Shown: piece after piece, positions 42,684 through 51,922 of the stretch
Layout: every line of letters begins with the position of its first letter
Position numbering within the stretch: position 1 is the stretch's first letter
The notes under the pieces: generated by a model
What the model was told of the DNA's origin: nothing
What the model saw: the letters and a program-made list of their open reading frames with translations, nothing else
Database searches by the model: none
Assembly (NCBI GenBank): GCA_964498065.1
Contig: CAZCFZ010000019.1
Location: 1 to 64,000 of the forward strand
Length of the DNA stretch: 64,000 nucleotides
Direction: 5' to 3'
Source of the DNA: FEN-1297 sp964498065
GTDB taxonomy: Bacteria > Bacteroidota > Ignavibacteria > Ignavibacteriales > Ignavibacteriaceae
Program-made: the position numbers and the translations under genes

Positions 42684-44945
42684 TTATTTTTTCTTAAGAT
42701 TATTTGCTTCTACTACTGCAATTGCTGTCATATTAATAATATCGTCAACAGTTGCACCTCTTTGTAATACATGAACAGGCTTGCTCATTCCCATTAATAT
42801 TGGACCAACTACAGTTGCTTCGCCTATCCTAGCCATTAATTTATATGCAATATTTCCAGAATCCAGATCTGGGAAAACGAGTACATTAGCTTTTCCCTTT
42901 AATTCTATAAAAGGAAAATCTTTTTCAATAATTTCGGGAACAACAGCCGTATCAGCCTGCATTTCTCCTTCTACTATTAAATCCGGTCTAAGCTTTTTAA
43001 CTTTTTGAACTGCATCTTTTACTTTGACGGTTTCGGGGTACGTTGCGCTGCCGAAGTTACTGAATGAAAGCATTGCTATTTTAGGGACTATATCAAATGA
43101 TTTAACAGTGTCTGCTACGGAAATAGCAATTTCTGCAAGCTCATCAGCGTTCGGATTTATATTCACGGTTGTATCAGCAAAGAAAAAGACATCTTTCTTT
43201 GTAATAACAATATATAAACCTGAAACAACTTTAAATCCTTCTTTAACACCTACACATTGAAGCGCCGGTTTAATTGTAGTGGGATAATGAGTAGTTAATC
43301 CGCTTATCATCGCGTCGGCATCACCCAAATCAAGCGCCATAGAACCATAATATACCGGGTTCTTCATCAATTCTCTAGCTTCTACTAATGTTGCACCTTT
43401 TCTTTGTCTTTTTCTATAAAATTCTTGAGCATATGTTTCACTTTTAGAACTTGTTTCAGGATCAAATAACTCGAATTCTTTTCTATCAAACCCGAGTCCA
43501 TCAATCATATTTTCGATTTTTTGTATATTACCCAGTAAAATCGGTTTAGCAATATTATCGCTATATGACGAATGTGCTGCACGAATTATTTTTTCTTCTT
43601 CACCTTCAGGGTAAATAACTCTCTGTGGACTTTTTTGCGCTTTTTGAATCATTACTCGTATTACTTCTTTTGAAAGCCCTAGCCTTTCTTTTAATTGATC
43701 CTCATAAGCAGCCCAGTTTTCAATTTTAACTCTTGCAACCCCTGTATCAATAGCAGCTTTTGCAACAGCAGGAGCAACATTCCATAAAACTCTTGGATCA
43801 AACGGCTTTGGAATTATATAATTTCTTCCGAATTCAAAATCTTCGCCGCCGTATGCACTAATAACCATTTCCGGAACTTTTTTCCTAGCCAGTTGAGCTA
43901 ATGCTTTCACGGCTGCCATTTTCATTTCTTCATTTATTGTAGTGGCCCTTACATCAAGAGCACCCCTGAATATAAATGGAAAGCCCAAAACATTATTTAC
44001 CTGATTCGGGAAATCACTTCTGCCGGTAGCCATTATTAAATCATCTCTAACTGATATAGCTTCGTCGTACATAATTTCAGGATCGGGATTTGCCATTGCA
44101 AATATGATAGGATTCGGCGCCATTGCTTTTACCATATCTTTAGAAACGGCACCGCCGACAGACAAACCGATAAAAACATCGGCCCCATTCATTCCTTCAG
44201 CTAGGGAGCCACATTCGGTATCAGATGCAAATTCCATTTTATATTTATTAAGATCTTTCCTGCTCTTTGTCAAACAGCCTTTCGAATCGAACATCTTAAT
44301 ATTTTCTTTTTTTACTCCTGCGCGGATATATAATTTACAACAAGAAATTGCCGCAGCACCTGCTCCGTTAACAATAAGTTTAAGATCAGATAATTTTTTA
44401 CCAGCTAATTCCGCCGCATTGATCAAAGCTGCACAAGAAATTATAGCCGTTCCATGTTGATCATCGTGAAAAACAGGAATATTCATTGTTGCTTTTAATG
44501 TCTGTTCAATCTCAAAACATTCCGGTGCTTTAATATCCTCTAAATTTATTCCGCCAAAAGTCGGTTCAAGCAATTGAACAGCTCTAATAATTTCATTGGG
44601 ATCCAAACTTTTTAACTCGATATCAAAAACATCAATATCCGCAAATCTTTTAAATAGGACACCCTTACCTTCCATTACAGGTTTTCCTGCCGAAGGACCT
44701 ATATTACCCAATCCTAAAACTGCAGTTCCGTTTGAAACAACAGCAACCAGATTCCCTTTAGCCGTATATCGGTAAACTTCCTCCTCATTTTTTGCGATTA
44801 CTCGGCATGGCTCTGCAACACCGGGCGTATAAGCTAGGGAAAGATCTCTAGAAGTTAAACATGGCTTTGTAGCAATAACTTCAATCTTCCCGCGCCTTCC
44901 TTCACTATGATAATTAAGAGCTTCATCAGTACTAATTTTCATCAT
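42684..44945 (-). CDS. maeB: NADP-dependent malic enzyme with phosphotransacetylase-like domain
   Basis: This is the full-length MaeB type of 753 residues. The N-terminal malic domain (1-410) shows SLAYTPGVAEPCR, LGNIGPSAGKPVMEGKGVLFK, FHDDQHGTAI (metal-binding Asp) and LKLIVNGAGAAAISCCKLY (NADP). The C-terminal phosphotransacetylase-like domain (about 430-753) begins VIYPEGEEEKIIRAA and has regulatory roles in known MaeB enzymes. It oxidatively decarboxylates malate to pyruvate and makes NADPH. It is immediately upstream of nfnA and nfnB, so its NADPH could be balanced against NADH and ferredoxin by the transhydrogenase. Confidence 0.95.
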   Translation of the reverse strand: MMKISTDEALNYHSEGRRGKIEVIATKPCLTSRDLSLAYTPGVAEPCRVIAKNEEEVYRYTAKGNLVAVVSNGTAVLGLGNIGPSAGKPVMEGKGVLFKRFADIDVFDIELKSLDPNEIIRAVQLLEPTFGGINLEDIKAPECFEIEQTLKATMNIPVFHDDQHGTAIISCAALINAAELAGKKLSDLKLIVNGAGAAAISCCKLYIRAGVKKENIKMFDSKGCLTKSRKDLNKYKMEFASDTECGSLAEGMNGADVFIGLSVGGAVSKDMVKAMAPNPIIFAMANPDPEIMYDEAISVRDDLIMATGRSDFPNQVNNVLGFPFIFRGALDVRATTINEEMKMAAVKALAQLARKKVPEMVISAYGGEDFEFGRNYIIPKPFDPRVLWNVAPAVAKAAIDTGVARVKIENWAAYEDQLKERLGLSKEVIRVMIQKAQKSPQRVIYPEGEEEKIIRAAHSSYSDNIAKPILLGNIQKIENMIDGLGFDRKEFELFDPETSSKSETYAQEFYRKRQRKGATLVEARELMKNPVYYGSMALDLGDADAMISGLTTHYPTTIKPALQCVGVKEGFKVVSGLYIVITKKDVFFFADTTVNINPNADELAEIAISVADTVKSFDIVPKIAMLSFSNFGSATYPETVKVKDAVQKVKKLRPDLIVEGEMQADTAVVPEIIEKDFPFIELKGKANVLVFPDLDSGNIAYKLMARIGEATVVGPILMGMSKPVHVLQRGATVDDIINMTAIAVVEANNLKKK

Positions 44946-45643
44946 TTACTCCTATTAATTTATCCCCGATTAAATTTGGGATAGAATTTTTTATTTAGTA
45001 ATTATCCGGGCGGGTGTTTTCCTATTCAATAAAAAATAGATTATCTTAAAGCATTTAATAAATTGATTAAAGAATATAAATTTCAAATTATTTTAATCTA
45101 TCGAATTTTCGTCCCACTCATAAATATTTTACTTTTATACATTATATCCAAGTTTATTTGCATCCATAAAGCGTGCCATTTTATAAATACAAAATTTATC
45201 TACTTTTAGCTTATAGAACACTTAAAAATATAATCATAATCCAATATTCTATTGCAATTTCCCAAATTTGAAAAATTTTTTCTAAGGTTTAGAATATTAA
45301 CGATTTTGCAAAGATAACCTAGGAAATTATTGTTAAAAGCATCATTGTAGTTTTTTAAATGATTTTGATGAATTATCAATTTTCTGCCGCATTTTAAATT
45401 AAAATCCAATTATCTTATACTTAATTGTTAAATCCGTTGTTCGAAATTGATTTTACAACTTGTAAACTGTCTACCAATTGGTAAATAAATTAAAACAGTT
45501 TAATTATCCTTAGTTGTTTTTATCAACGCCGTGATAAATCGCGGCGTTAATGATTTAAGGACTCAAATTATAACCATTTCTCCAAAGGAGTCCTTCGGAG
45601 AACGGTTTAAATATTAGTTTCGAACAATAGCTTATTCAAAACA
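44946..45643. other. long gene-less region between maeB and the cupin gene
   Basis: No supported gene lies here. The left end contains the maeB leader, with a small hairpin ATCCC/GGGAT near 44961-44982. A 67-codon frame on the minus strand around 45206-45409 has no ribosome-binding site and biased composition, and was not accepted. The right third is occupied by copy 2 of the intergenic repeat, which is annotated separately. Confidence 0.6.
45434..45629. repeat. intergenic multi-hairpin repeat, copy 2
   Basis: The termini TTGTTCGAAA (45437-45446) and TTTCGAACAA (45618-45627) form a perfect 10-base inverted repeat. Inside lie an AACTGT/ACAGTT hairpin with a CCAATTGG tip, an AACGCCGTGATAAATCGCGGCGTT hairpin split by its loop, and an AACC...GGTT hairpin whose tip has nested CTCC/GGAG repeats. 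It aligns with 28182-28338, and the main differences are insertions at the hairpin tips. It ends 14 bases before the cupin stop codon on the other strand. Confidence 0.8.
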
Positions 45644-46006
45644 TCATTCATCACGATGTACTGTATCAGGTGAAAAAGCAGGGAGACAAACCGCAATGTA
45701 TTCTGCTCCGCCTTCTTTAGGAGTACTGTATTGTACCCATTCACCTTTCGGTATTAATACCGCTTGCTTTTCACAAACATCCATAAATCCTTTTTTGGAT
45801 GTAACTCTTAAAGTTCCTTTAAGTACAACTGTATATTCATCAAATTCGGGTGTTTGCCCCGGTTCTACCCATCCAACCGGGCTTTGCATTTTTGCAATAC
45901 TAACACTTTCCGATTTAGAATTAACTCGTCCGAAAAATTCTTCAATTATTTTAGGTTTATTTCCTGCCGCTTTTACTATCGATGGAGAACTTATTAATTG
46001 TGCCAT
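45644..46006 (-). CDS. small cupin-domain protein
   Basis: This single-domain cupin of 120 residues has a conserved barrel core: VEPGQTPEFDEYTVVLKGTLRVTSKKG (about 47-73), then KQAVLIPKGEWVQYSTPKEGGAEYIAVCLPAFSPDTVHRDE. The first metal-binding motif has Glu and Tyr where classical cupins have His residues, so metal binding is uncertain. No signal peptide is present. It is a single gene. Similar small cupins are often annotated as cupin of unknown function or ethanolamine-utilisation EutQ-like. The specific role is unknown. Confidence 0.8.
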   Translation of the reverse strand: MAQLISSPSIVKAAGNKPKIIEEFFGRVNSKSESVSIAKMQSPVGWVEPGQTPEFDEYTVVLKGTLRVTSKKGFMDVCEKQAVLIPKGEWVQYSTPKEGGAEYIAVCLPAFSPDTVHRDE

Positions 46007-46210
46007 AATTTTTTCCCTTAAATATTTTAAAGTATCTTTATCAGCTGCAAAAACACATAAAAATTTGAGAAAAATTCATCTATAAATCATTATTCCCTAT
46101 TTCCATATATTTTTATAACATTTAAACAAATATTAGTATTTTTAAAATCAAGAAAAAGTTGCCCTATAACTCTAACAACAATAAAATTTTTATAATAGGC
46201 AGTTAAAAAC

Positions 46211-47380
46211 ATGGGAAAAAATTTTTCAGATTTAAAAATACCTAATTGCAAGAATTTCAGCGGTTATAAACCGTGTTTCTCGTATAAAAATTGTCTTGAG
46301 AACGGCTGTCAGCAGGTAAACGATCAAACAAAAATTGGGGTTAAGATTCTAATTATTTGTTTAGATGCATTAGGTAATGTTCTTGCCAATACTCCCATAC
46401 TTCCGGCTGTTAAAAAAAAATTTCCCATAAGTACTGTTTACTGGCTTACTATGCCGAATGCTGAAAAAATCTTATTAAATAATCCTTTTATAGATAAAAT
46501 TTATACATGGACAGATGAAAACCGTATGATTCTTAGAAATATTGAATTTGATTATTTAATGAACGGTGATAAATCCGATTATGCTTGTGCATTTGCAAAT
46601 GAGATTAAAGCAAAAGAAAAGCTAGGATTTAAATTAAATGAAAACGGGAAAATTATTCCGGCAAACGAAGGCGCTTTGTACAGCTATTTAATGGGAAATA
46701 ATGATCAATTGAAATTCAGAGAAAATAAACGAAGCGGAGTTGATATAATTCATGAGGTGTTTGATCTGGAATATAAGAAGGATGAGTATGTATTTAATTT
46801 AACCGATGAAGAGAATGCATTCGTAAAAAAATATAAAAATGAAATCGGCTATAATGCCGATAGAACTTATGTAGGATTTAATACGGGCTGTTCTAATCTT
46901 TTCCCCAACAAAAAGATGACTATTGAGCAGCATGTGAGTTTAATTTCCGAATTATCAAAAGATAAAAACATTCAAATTGTTCTTTTAGGCGGTCGTGAAG
47001 ATACGGAAAGAAATAACTTAATTATGGAATCACTTGACCGGAATGTGAGAAATACGGTAATAAATACACCAACCGATTTGGGACTGCGTAAAGGAGCATG
47101 TTTTATAGATATCTGCGATGTTGTAATTACAGGCGATTCATTCGGAATGCACATGGCAATTGGATTAAAGAAATATGTAATTGCATGGTTCGGCTTGTCC
47201 TGTGCTGCCGAAATAGAACTCTATGGCCGCGGAGAAAAATTAATTCCACAAGGACTTGAATGTTCGCCTTGCTGGAAAAAAGTCTGTCCGTATAATCTAG
47301 AATGTATCCAAATGATTGATCTAAAAAAGATTATTAAATTAACAAAGGAATTTGTATACAAGAAAAACAAAAGGAAATAA
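46211..47380 (+). CDS. glycosyltransferase family 9 (heptosyltransferase-like)
   Basis: The 389-residue protein begins with a short cysteine-rich stretch (CKNFSGYKPCFSYKNCLENGC, about 14-34). The GT9 fold follows: VKILIICLDALGNVLANTPILPAVKKKFP, YVGFNTGCSNLFPNKKM, IVLLGGREDTERNNLI and the donor-site region VVITGDSFGMHMAIGLKKYVIAWFG. It ends with CSPCWKKVCPYNLECI, a Cys motif frequent in GT9 proteins. The family transfers heptose or related sugars to lipopolysaccharide core or similar glycans. No LPS cluster lies nearby, so acceptor and sugar are unknown. Confidence 0.85.
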   Translation: MGKNFSDLKIPNCKNFSGYKPCFSYKNCLENGCQQVNDQTKIGVKILIICLDALGNVLANTPILPAVKKKFPISTVYWLTMPNAEKILLNNPFIDKIYTWTDENRMILRNIEFDYLMNGDKSDYACAFANEIKAKEKLGFKLNENGKIIPANEGALYSYLMGNNDQLKFRENKRSGVDIIHEVFDLEYKKDEYVFNLTDEENAFVKKYKNEIGYNADRTYVGFNTGCSNLFPNKKMTIEQHVSLISELSKDKNIQIVLLGGREDTERNNLIMESLDRNVRNTVINTPTDLGLRKGACFIDICDVVITGDSFGMHMAIGLKKYVIAWFGLSCAAEIELYGRGEKLIPQGLECSPCWKKVCPYNLECIQMIDLKKIIKLTKEFVYKKNKRK

Positions 47381-47515
47381 AAGATTTTCAATTGATCCAT
47401 AAGTCTTCTAAAATTTTCTTACTTAACAATCAGGAATTTTTAATTGCCTCTTCCAAATGCTTTATAAAAAGATTGTGTGAAAACTAAATTTTGATAATAG
47501 ATTCACCACTGTCTT

Positions 47516-50191
47516 TCACTTGTCATTATCTTCTTTACCTGCATATTTTACCGGGTAGACTTTGTCTTTCTTTACGGAAGACCAGATAATACGGTTAAGC
47601 AAATCATCATTCCCCATGTCGATACCTAATTTTGACATTGCCAAAGAAGCTTGGGCATAACTCTTTTGCTTACCGCTCAGTGAACTCAAATACGGATTCA
47701 TCTCGTTAAGGGGAATTATATTTTTCACGTATGTGTAAGGTGTGAAATCCGGTTTGTCTGAAAATGCATCAAACATAGGCTTAGCCGTTGCATCCTCAAT
47801 ATTCATTGGTGGAATTCCCAGAATTTGTTCAATGGTCCGGATAAATGAAGTTTGGTTGTATTGCGTGGAAACTACTTTTCCGTTTCTAGTGTAGGGACTT
47901 AAAATCAACCCGACAGTTCTATAAGCAGAAACATGGTCCCATCCATCCTGGGAATCATCTTCAGTAATGAACACTACCGTGTTCTTCCAGAACCTGCTGT
48001 GCGAGAGTGCGTCGATAATTTTACCCAGCGCAAGATCATTATCAGCAACCATTGCTCTTGGTGTCGGAAATCCAGGAGCAGTTCCGGCAGTATGGTCATC
48101 CGGCAGAGCCATCACGCTTAATTCGGGGAAATGGTCACCGGATTTTTTTTCAAATTTTTTCAATTCAGAAATGAATGCTTCAGCACGAATCTGGTCTGTA
48201 ATATCATGACTATCATAACCCGGATAACCGGGGGCCAAAATACCACGAACTCTTTCAATGGTTGTGTGGTTAGTAAAAATAAAAGGTTTACCTGTGAGGT
48301 AATCATTGTAAATGCCGGTCCATTTTTTGCCGCTGTCCCAATGAGGAATAGCGGTTTCACCGTATATTCTAACGCTTTTTCTATGGTCCATAGCATCATC
48401 CCAGATAAATCCTGTTTTCGGATAAGCCATGGCATCATATAAAACGTGAGTATAACTTCTGAACCAGGCTCTTACATTTTTTTCGATGTAATCGGTAACA
48501 ATGGAAGCATCAGTCCATAAATGTCCTTCTGCAGAACATTTTCCCGAAGCTCTGTAGTTGTCCAGCAAAACAAAGTTTTGAACAAGTTTGTGGACGTTTG
48601 GAGTAACTTTCTGTCCAAACGTACACAAAGCCGTGTCACCGTTTCCTTTTTTTACATCACCGAAAATCTGGTCATAAGTCCGGTTTTCCCTGATAATATA
48701 AACTACATGTTTGAATACGGAAGGTTCGCCAATACGTTGAGGAACCGGTATCGGTGCAACATTTTTTCTCGGAAGTAGTTTTAAAATTGCCAGCCTTTTC
48801 TGCGCATTGCTTTTTATTACAATCTTGGTATCAGTTTCCAGCATTTTTTGGTCTGGAACCGGAATAACCGAAACAACAGCTAGCATCCGGTGCGAATTGA
48901 ATGCACCCGCCGTCGGTGTGAACTTTCCGTTTACTTTATGAAAAAGTTTGAATGCATGATTATTTTTATTTTTAGTAGTGAGCCTTGCACCGACTCCTTC
49001 AATATCGGCAACATAAAGCATGTTGTTTTTACCCAGTGTAATGCCGCCCGGATAAGCTGCTGTAGGAATAAAACCTAAAATTTTACTTTTGGAAATTTTT
49101 GAATTTGCCAAAGCTTTTTTCCCGAGTGAAATAACAGCAAGTGCATCATCCATACCATTCGCTACATAGAGTATTTTTCCGTCTGGTGAAATTGTGAGTC
49201 CGTTGGGAGAATCTCCGTAATAAGGATTTCCTTCATGATTTAATCTTACCGAAATAGTTTCTGAAACCCTGTTAGTTTTCGTGTTGATTACACTGATATT
49301 ATCGTCATTGCCGTTTGCAACAAAAACAAATTTTTGATCAGGACTGCTGATAATTTTATTGGGATGCAATCCGACATTAATTACTTTTATAGTTTTGCCA
49401 GTCCACAGATTCAAAACGCTGACTGCACCGGCTGATACAGCACCAAACTTGTTAACCTTAGCTTTTTCCCAGGGGATACCTGCTGTATTTTTTTCATTGG
49501 GATCTGGAACTGTTCCCGACCAGTCTGAAACGTATAATTTTCCATTTGCCATGGTAATTCCATAAGGTGCTAATCCTACAGGTTTTTGCCATATCACTTT
49601 GCCGGAATCGAGATTCAGTTTGACTACTTCATCATTGCCGTTGAGAACAAGGTAAACAACATAATTCCCTTTTTCATTTTTAATTACCATTTCATTGGGT
49701 AAGGAAGCAGTTACACCTTTTTTATGCTTGAATTCAAAGCTCTTTACAATTTTGCCGGTTTGGCCGTTCCATTCAGCTTGCATTAACTTGTTCCGGGTTC
49801 CCCAAAGCACATACAGTTTGCCATCTTCCTGAAGCCAGCTTATCCCGGAATAAGTGCTCATCCCATTTCTTTTATCAAATTTTGAAATCCTGATATTATC
49901 GAGAATTTTATTGTTTGATGTATTCACAAATACAACATGATAGCGGCCTTCTACCGCAAGGATTTTCTCATCAGGAGAAAGTGCAACATCAAGAGCATGA
50001 TTTTCAAGTGAGGAATCACCAAAAAAGATTTGCTTGCCCGCCGGTTCCAAAATTTTGTTATACGGCATGTCAAGTGTAGTATCTGTTTCCTGCTTAAAGG
50101 CTGTTGTGCCTTCTTTTTTTTGAAAATTGGAGCAGCTTGTTAATTGTAATATTGCTGCAAAAACAATAAAGGGTATAAAATACTTTTTCAT
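47516..50191 (-). CDS. lipoprotein fusing a YVTN beta-propeller to a phosphoesterase domain
   Basis: A lipobox signal (LQLTSCSNF, Cys at about residue 20) predicts a membrane-anchored lipoprotein. Residues about 55-420 form a seven-bladed YVTN propeller, with blades such as GITMANGKLYVSDWSGTV, HPNKIISSPDQKFVFVANG and GLTISPDGKILYVANG. Residues about 490-860 form a phosphoesterase (acid phosphatase or phospholipase C-like) domain: HVVYIIRENRTYDQIFGD, SAEGHLWTDAS and NTVVFITEDDSQDGWDHVSAYR, with metal-binding Asp/Glu residues. The total of 891 residues matches the bifunctional YVTN/alkaline-phosphatase family. It probably acts on phosphate esters outside the inner membrane, with unknown substrate. 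Confidence 0.88.
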   Translation of the reverse strand: MKKYFIPFIVFAAILQLTSCSNFQKKEGTTAFKQETDTTLDMPYNKILEPAGKQIFFGDSSLENHALDVALSPDEKILAVEGRYHVVFVNTSNNKILDNIRISKFDKRNGMSTYSGISWLQEDGKLYVLWGTRNKLMQAEWNGQTGKIVKSFEFKHKKGVTASLPNEMVIKNEKGNYVVYLVLNGNDEVVKLNLDSGKVIWQKPVGLAPYGITMANGKLYVSDWSGTVPDPNEKNTAGIPWEKAKVNKFGAVSAGAVSVLNLWTGKTIKVINVGLHPNKIISSPDQKFVFVANGNDDNISVINTKTNRVSETISVRLNHEGNPYYGDSPNGLTISPDGKILYVANGMDDALAVISLGKKALANSKISKSKILGFIPTAAYPGGITLGKNNMLYVADIEGVGARLTTKNKNNHAFKLFHKVNGKFTPTAGAFNSHRMLAVVSVIPVPDQKMLETDTKIVIKSNAQKRLAILKLLPRKNVAPIPVPQRIGEPSVFKHVVYIIRENRTYDQIFGDVKKGNGDTALCTFGQKVTPNVHKLVQNFVLLDNYRASGKCSAEGHLWTDASIVTDYIEKNVRAWFRSYTHVLYDAMAYPKTGFIWDDAMDHRKSVRIYGETAIPHWDSGKKWTGIYNDYLTGKPFIFTNHTTIERVRGILAPGYPGYDSHDITDQIRAEAFISELKKFEKKSGDHFPELSVMALPDDHTAGTAPGFPTPRAMVADNDLALGKIIDALSHSRFWKNTVVFITEDDSQDGWDHVSAYRTVGLILSPYTRNGKVVSTQYNQTSFIRTIEQILGIPPMNIEDATAKPMFDAFSDKPDFTPYTYVKNIIPLNEMNPYLSSLSGKQKSYAQASLAMSKLGIDMGNDDLLNRIIWSSVKKDKVYPVKYAGKEDNDK

Positions 50192-50590
50192 GTATTGATT
50201 ATTTAAGTTGGTTAAGATTCACTTTTCTGTTGTTCAAAGCGACAGCTAAAATTTGCAATATTTTTTTGTCAGACTGTTTAGTTTCTTCTCCAAATTAAGG
50301 TAGATAATAAAGTCAATTATTTTTGTTTTGCAAGATATTTATTTTTTGGAATAGATCATCTTGCGAAATATTAATTTTATATGAAATAATACGGCAACCG
50401 GAAATAATATTTTAGACAATTAAGTTTTCCCTATAATTTTTCTTTTTAAGAAGGAAATAGTAATCCAATTTCGCTGATAAGCAGATATAGAAAAACACAT
50501 CAATAAATATCCTTTTCTTACAAAATTAGATGGATACAATTAACTCATTATAGGAAATAATAATTAAAGGAGAATTTCTTCTCCTTAAAG
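50192..50590. other. intergenic region between the phosphoesterase and enolase genes
   Basis: No gene is visible in this 399-base AT-rich stretch. Its right end contains the enolase terminator and its left end must contain the promoter of the leftward phosphoesterase gene. Nothing else is recognisable. Confidence 0.5.
50567..50586 (-). terminator. terminator hairpin after enolase
   Basis: AAGGAGAA and TTCTCCTT form an eight-pair perfect stem with a four-base loop, four bases past the enolase stop codon. On the minus strand it is followed by a T-rich but interrupted tract, so termination efficiency may be moderate. Confidence 0.7.
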
Positions 50591-51871
50591 TTATCTATTT
50601 TTAAATGCATTCAAACCGGCAAAGCTGCAATTCTTTCCTAATTCTTCTTCAATTCTTATTAACTGATTAAATTTTGATATTCGCTCACTTCTGCATCCGC
50701 TTCCGGTTTTTAAATGACCGGCATTTGTAGCAACAGTTAAATCTGCAATTGTTGTATCTTCTGTTTCACCGCTTCTGTGCGAAATAAAATAGTTATACTT
50801 ACTTTTCTTTGCAAGATTAATTGTCCTCAAAGTTTCAGTGACGGTTCCGATTTGGTTAAGCTTTATAAGAATGGAATTTGCAACACCTTTTTCAATTCCT
50901 TCTTTTAAGATTGCAGGATTTGTACAGAAGATATCATCCCCTACAAGTTCAATCTTTTTTCCTAATTTATCGGTAAGTTTTTTCCAACCCTCCCAATCAT
51001 TTTCTGCCATGCCGTCTTCAAGCAATATTATAGGGTAAGTATCAGCCCACTTTTTCCATATTTCAATCATCTCATCCGAAGAAGCAAGATGCTGATCAGA
51101 TTTAAAGAATTTGTATTTACCGTTTTCCCACATTTCACTCGATGCCGGGTCGAGACAAATTGAAACATCTTTTCCCGGATTATATCCGGCTTTACTTATT
51201 GCTTCTAAAATTACTTCGACTGCTTCCTCATTTGATTTTAAATTTGGTGCAAAACCGCCTTCATCTCCAACTCCCGTTGAATAACCTTTCCCTTTCAAAA
51301 TCTCTTTTAAAGTATGGAAAACTTCGACACCCATTCTAATAGATTCTTTAAATGAACTTGCATTATGCGGTGCAATCATAAATTCCTGAAAATCCACATT
51401 ATTATCCGCATGTTTTCCGCCATTGATTACATTCATACATGGAACAGGCATAATATATTTATTTCTATCTTTTAAATATCTGTACAATGGAATTCTATTT
51501 TTTGCTGCAGCGGCACGAGCAAATGCGATTGATACTCCAAGTATTGCATTAGCTCCAAGCTTTGATTTATTAGGAGTTCCGTCCAAATTAATTAATAATT
51601 TGTCCAGCTCTTTCTGCGTTTCAAATTTTTTACCAACTATACCATCAGCAATATTTTTATTTACATTATCAACAGCTTTAAGTACGCCTTTCCCTTTAAA
51701 CCTGCTTTTATCTCCATCCCTTAATTCAACTGCTTCCCTTTCACCGGTACTTGCCCCGCTCGGGACAATTGCTCTCCCAAAAAATTTATTATTGATTGTT
51801 AAATCAACTTCCACAGTCGGATTTCCTCTCGAATCTAAAATTTCTCTTCCGATTATTTTTGTTATTTTCAT
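50591..51871 (-). CDS. eno: enolase
   Basis: This 426-residue enolase interconverts 2-phosphoglycerate and phosphoenolpyruvate in glycolysis. Motifs run ITKIIGREILDSRGNPTVEVD, GRAIVPSGASTGEREAVELRD, GVGDEGGFAPNL (catalytic Glu), ILLEDGMAENDWEGW and LVGDDIFCTN. The signature ILIKLNQIGTVTETL and FISHRSGETEDTTIADL follow. The length and order of motifs are standard. It is 51 bases downstream of the dynamin-like GTPase gene on the same strand and ends at a hairpin terminator. Confidence 0.97.
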   Translation of the reverse strand: MKITKIIGREILDSRGNPTVEVDLTINNKFFGRAIVPSGASTGEREAVELRDGDKSRFKGKGVLKAVDNVNKNIADGIVGKKFETQKELDKLLINLDGTPNKSKLGANAILGVSIAFARAAAAKNRIPLYRYLKDRNKYIMPVPCMNVINGGKHADNNVDFQEFMIAPHNASSFKESIRMGVEVFHTLKEILKGKGYSTGVGDEGGFAPNLKSNEEAVEVILEAISKAGYNPGKDVSICLDPASSEMWENGKYKFFKSDQHLASSDEMIEIWKKWADTYPIILLEDGMAENDWEGWKKLTDKLGKKIELVGDDIFCTNPAILKEGIEKGVANSILIKLNQIGTVTETLRTINLAKKSKYNYFISHRSGETEDTTIADLTVATNAGHLKTGSGCRSERISKFNQLIRIEEELGKNCSFAGLNAFKNR

Positions 51872-51922
51872 AATAGTTATACCTCTTTTCTTTTTTGTGA
51901 ATTATTTTTAGTATTCCGTAAA

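Noticed and set aside
44961..44982. A small hairpin (ATCCC/GGGAT) in the maeB leader as a terminator or riboswitch.
   Set aside because: The stem is only five pairs and no T-run or conserved aptamer sequence accompanies it.
45206..45409. A 67-codon frame on the minus strand between maeB and the cupin gene.
   Set aside because: It has no ribosome-binding site, a low-complexity Asn/Leu-rich product and no recognisable motif, so it is best read as chance in AT-rich DNA.
47516..50191. The phosphoesterase gene looked GC-richer than its neighbours, suggesting recent transfer.
   Set aside because: Two sampled 60-base lines are 47 percent GC against 27 percent in a line of the GT9 gene, but a line of enolase is also 47 percent, so the contrast is not specific.
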